In this document: positions 62,001 through 64,000 of the stretch, in pieces
Numbering within the stretch: the first letter of the stretch is position 1
Layout: every line of letters starts with the position of its first letter
NCBI GenBank assembly: GCA_028694115.1
Contig: JAQUUB010000009.1
Span: 1 to 64,000, forward strand
DNA length: 64,000 nucleotides
Origin: Lachnospiraceae bacterium
GTDB lineage: Bacteria; Bacillota_A; Clostridia; Lachnospirales; Lachnospiraceae
Reading direction: 5' to 3'
Notes under the pieces: generated by a model
The model's database searches: none
What the model saw: the letters and a program-made list of their open reading frames with translations, nothing else
Told to the model about the DNA's origin: nothing
Position numbers and translations under genes: made by a program

Positions 62001-63470
62001 AGAGAATCTATCTATTATTTTCCCGTTTTCGACCTTAACTGCACCAATTTCAATAATCTTATTTTTAACAGCAGAAAATCCTGTAGTTTCTAAATCAAAG
62101 ATAACATAAGTATCATCTAAACTCTGCCCTTTGGAATTCTCAACTACTTGCTTTAGATCATCCACTAAATATCCTTCTAATCCATAAATAATCTTAAACG
62201 GATCATCCTTCTCAATGGCATGGTTAGCCTCTGTGAATCCTTGCACTACACCATGATCTGTAATAGCAATGGCTTCGTGCCCCCATGCTTTCGCACGCCT
62301 AATGATATCTTTTGCCTCTGCAACACCATCCATTTCACTCATCTTCGTATGACAGTGAAGCTCTACCCTCTTAATTGGACTATGATCCATCCTTGAAGTT
62401 GTGAAATCTGGTATTTTCTTTACTCCAGCAATTGATGCAACAGTTAACTCATGATCAAATTTATCAATCGTTGTAACGCCCTTTAACTTAACAAATGCCC
62501 CTTCCTTAATTTTATCAGTCACCTCTGGTAATTGTTCATTTTTCATAAACATTTTAACTGTAATCGTATCTGTAAAGTCAGTAAGGTCGAAAATTAGTAT
62601 TGTTTTATCTGAGCGAATTGCTCTTGAATCAAAGAAAATGATTTTACCGCGGATAACAATCTCTCCCATCTCCCCTTGAATATTATCAATAGTAATCGGT
62701 TCCTCTTCAAAATCTCTTCCATAAATAACATCTGGATTATCCGATTTTTTAAATTTACCGTATCCTACATTTCCTTTGAATGCAGGTTTACCTGATTCTT
62801 TCTTTTCAAAGGAAACTTTTTCCTTTTCATCCTTCTTTTCCTTTTTCTCATCATCTGTATGTTCTACTATTGCATCTTCATTTGTTGCAAGAAAAGCACG
62901 ATCAACAATTGCTTTTATTTCTTGTTGAACTCGAATTTCTGTGTGATTGTTTAATTTTTCTTTCTTCTCTTCGCTATAAGCAATCTGAATATCCGTTGAT
63001 AAATTGCAGCGCTCATTTATAATTTTATTCAAAATTCTAAGTAATTCTTTAGATAAATTTTTAGCAACAATAGTTTCTTCCATCGTAAGTAACATGCTTT
63101 TAGGTTCTGGAAAAGTTATGTTGGCATGACGAAATAAATTATAAATGATTTGATTATACTCTTTTATTTCCATCATGATACTATCTTTATAAATATCCAA
63201 AATACTCTCTGGCGTATATTGTCCCGAAAGCTCGAAAGATTCATAAATTGTGAATTTAATATTGCGATTATCAAATAACTGCTTTCCCAATTCCTCTTCT
63301 ATTTTTTTGATATCCGGTTTTTGAATAAGTCTATTACAAAATAGATAGACTTTTATATGATTCTTATTTTCAGTTGTAGTAATTCTTCGAACCTCTGCTT
63401 CTTTTAATAAGCTTCCTAACTCATTCTCTAAATGAAAGGTCGGAAAAACATCAAAAAATAGTTTAGACAT
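59031..63470 (-). CDS. polC: DNA polymerase III alpha subunit, PolC type
   Basis: 1479 aa replicative polymerase of low-GC Gram-positives. Order: N-terminal domains, a Lys/Glu-rich linker (~200-225), OB fold (~270-350), PHP domain (VELHCHTKMSEMDG ~372), DEDDh 3'-5' exonuclease inserted in PHP (YVIFDLETTGFSAV ~455), polymerase palm with DKEPDIDLNFSGDYQ, zinc-type cysteines around YCNECHYYDF and KVCPKCGTKL, C-terminal fingers and duplex-binding region. Full length. Its start abuts the ispG stop. Confidence 0.97.
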   Translation of the reverse strand: MSKLFFDVFPTFHLENELGSLLKEAEVRRITTTENKNHIKVYLFCNRLIQKPDIKKIEEELGKQLFDNRNIKFTIYESFELSGQYTPESILDIYKDSIMMEIKEYNQIIYNLFRHANITFPEPKSMLLTMEETIVAKNLSKELLRILNKIINERCNLSTDIQIAYSEEKKEKLNNHTEIRVQQEIKAIVDRAFLATNEDAIVEHTDDEKKEKKDEKEKVSFEKKESGKPAFKGNVGYGKFKKSDNPDVIYGRDFEEEPITIDNIQGEMGEIVIRGKIIFFDSRAIRSDKTILIFDLTDFTDTITVKMFMKNEQLPEVTDKIKEGAFVKLKGVTTIDKFDHELTVASIAGVKKIPDFTTSRMDHSPIKRVELHCHTKMSEMDGVAEAKDIIRRAKAWGHEAIAITDHGVVQGFTEANHAIEKDDPFKIIYGLEGYLVDDLKQVVENSKGQSLDDTYVIFDLETTGFSAVKNKIIEIGAVKVENGKIIDRFSEFVNPLTPIPFHIENLTGINDAMVMEADIIEKVLIRFLAFCEGAIMVAHNAGFDMSFIYKNAKDLGYESEYTVLDTVALSRVMLPDISKYKLDHVAKALGVSLQNHHRAVDDAEATANIFLKLVEQLKADQITNLDMVNSLGAQSKNAIKKMPSYHVIILAKNETGRVNLYRLISESHLEYYHQRPRIPKSRLKYYREGLIIGSACEAGELFRAMLDGKSQEEIARIINFYDYLEIQPTGNNEFLIRQERTDIKTVEDLRNCNRRIVKYGEEFKKPVVATCDVHFLDPEDEIYRRIIMTGKGFKDADDQAPLYLRTTDEMLAEFQYLGSEKAEEVVIKNTNLISDMIERITPVRPDKCPPVIENSDQTLREICYNKAHEVYGEVLPKPVEDRLEKELHSIITNGFAVMYIIAQKLVWKSMEDGYLVGSRGSVGSSFVANMAGITEVNSLSPHYYCNECHYYDFDSEEVKSYSGMAGCDMPDKVCPKCGTKLQKDGFDIPFETFLGFKGDKEPDIDLNFSGDYQSKAHKYTEVIFGAGHTFRAGTIGTLADKTAFGYVKNYFEEHGERKRNCEINRIVKGCTGVRRTSGQHPGGIIVLPHGEEINSFTPVQHPANDMTTDIITTHFDYHSIDHNLLKLDILGHDDPTMIRMLQDLTGIDPQKIPLDDQGVMSLFRSTEALGIKPEDIGGCPLGALGIPEFGTDFVIQMLVDTKPNTFSDLIRISGLSHGTDVWLGNAQTLIEEGKATISTAICTRDDIMTYLINQGVESSLSFTIMESVRKGKGLKPEWEEAMKKEGVPDWYIWSCKKIKYMFPKAHAAAYVMMAWRIAYCKVNYPLAYYCAYFSIRASGFSYVIMCQGREKLEYYMDDYRKRSDTLTNKEQDTMKDMKIVQELYARGFEFLKIDLEVVDAKYFKIIDDKIMPSLSSIDGLGEKAADAIVEEAHKGPFLSKDDFRQRTKVSKTVVDLLDEMHLLGKIPESNQLSLFDFGA

Positions 63471-64000
63471 TACTTACCCCAGTTTTCTAATTCATATTTT
63501 AACGTGGAAAGGAGTTCCGATTCCGGAACCTTCTTAATAATTTCACCTTTTTTAATTAATAATCCTTCCGAAACACCACCAGCTATTCCTATATCTGCTT
63601 CTTTGGCTTCTCCTGGACCATTTACAGCGCAGCCCATTACGGCTACCTTAATGTCTAAATCAAATTCTTCCACCAGTTTTTCAGTCTGTTTTGCAAGATT
63701 GATCAGATTGATTTTTGTTCTCCCGCATGTGGGACAAGAAACTACTTCTATGCCACCTTTTCTCAGTCCTAACGTTCTAAGAATTAATTTAGCTGAGCGG
63801 ATTTCCTCAACGGGATCATCCGTAAGGGAAACACGTATGGTATCACCAATCCCCTGATGTAATATAATTCCTAGTCCAATACCTGATTTAATATTACCAG
63901 ACGTAATGGTTCCCGATTCTGTGATTCCAACATGTAATGGGTAATTCATTTTTGGTGCCAGTAATTCGTGAGCCTTTACACACATTAAAACATCGGAAGA
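63470..64000 (-). CDS. ispG: 4-hydroxy-3-methylbut-2-enyl diphosphate synthase, partial
   Basis: C-terminal ~176 residues only; the frame runs off the right edge (codons continue to 64000). Iron-sulfur cysteines visible in SCPTCGRTKINL and VMGCAVNGPGEAKEADIG. Penultimate MEP-pathway step, using a [4Fe-4S]. Followed directly by polC. Confidence 0.95.
   Translation of the reverse strand, partial: SSDVLMCVKAHELLAPKMNYPLHVGITESGTITSGNIKSGIGLGIILHQGIGDTIRVSLTDDPVEEIRSAKLILRTLGLRKGGIEVVSCPTCGRTKINLINLAKQTEKLVEEFDLDIKVAVMGCAVNGPGEAKEADIGIAGGVSEGLLIKKGEIIKKVPESELLSTLKYELENWGK

Noticed and set aside
1..64000. Prophage, integrative element or insertion sequence
   Set aside because: No integrase, transposase, phage gene, or target-site duplication was found; the tRNA-Glu has no adjacent integrase.

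Overview
The window is a continuous, AT-rich stretch of chromosome from an endospore-forming Clostridia, most likely a Lachnospiraceae (Lachnoclostridium-like). The placement rests on the spoIIIAA-AH operon, the recN-spoIVB-spo0A block, PolC-type DNA polymerase III, RemA, RqcH and strong gene synteny. Nearly every gene is on the minus strand, so transcription mostly runs from high to low coordinates. Three genes are on the plus strand: a LysR regulator, rqcH and a stand-alone glycyl-radical protein. No phage, insertion sequence or CRISPR array is visible.

Layout from right to left, following transcription. (1) 64.0-58.8 kb: ispG (cut by the window edge), polC, tRNA-Glu. (2) 58.7-48.6 kb: a PfoR-like membrane protein, then the translation/transcription operon rimP-nusA-ylxR-ylxQ-infB-rbfA-nrnA-truB-ribF with a leader hairpin suited to NusA attenuation. 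(3) 48.5-44.6 kb: a WalR-box-bearing NlpC/P60 hydrolase gene, rpsO, pnp. (4) A divergent stand-alone glycyl-radical domain gene, then spoIIIAA-AH (44.1-38.9 kb). (5) 38.7-34.1 kb: a hemerythrin with a Fur-box-like operator, deoB, prfC and a transglutaminase-like lipoprotein. (6) 33.9-23.6 kb: asp23-like, nusB, xseA, xseB, ispA, dxs, tlyA, nadK, argR, recN, spoIVB. (7) 23.4-20 kb: an AI-2E-family permease, spo0A, glgA. (8) 19.9-9.8 kb: rqcH, yicC, remA, gmk, rpoZ, rimO, pgsA, cinA C-terminal domain, recA (with two SOS boxes), recX, rny. (9) 8.5-1.7 kb: an accessory catabolic operon divergent from a LysR gene: RidA, a three-part opine/sarcosine-oxidase-like flavo-iron-sulfur enzyme plus a BFD protein, a PII protein, an amino-acid permease and an ornithine-cyclodeaminase-family protein. 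(10) A TrmA-family RNA methyltransferase with a repetitive Lys-rich N-terminus.

Most notable points. Spo0A sits at its normal locus but lacks the central ~70 residues of the receiver, including the phospho-acceptor Asp, in an intact frame. The oxidase operon pairs a ferredoxin-bearing large subunit with a PII protein that lacks the modifiable T-loop Tyr and is encoded beside an amino-acid permease instead of an ammonium channel. Intrinsic terminators lie on both sides of its control region, inside both leaders. Two families of short palindromic repeats occur at gene junctions; they supply Shine-Dalgarno sequences and even the C-terminal codons of unrelated genes (xseA, rbfA).

All functional calls come from reading protein motifs and synteny by eye; no database search was run.
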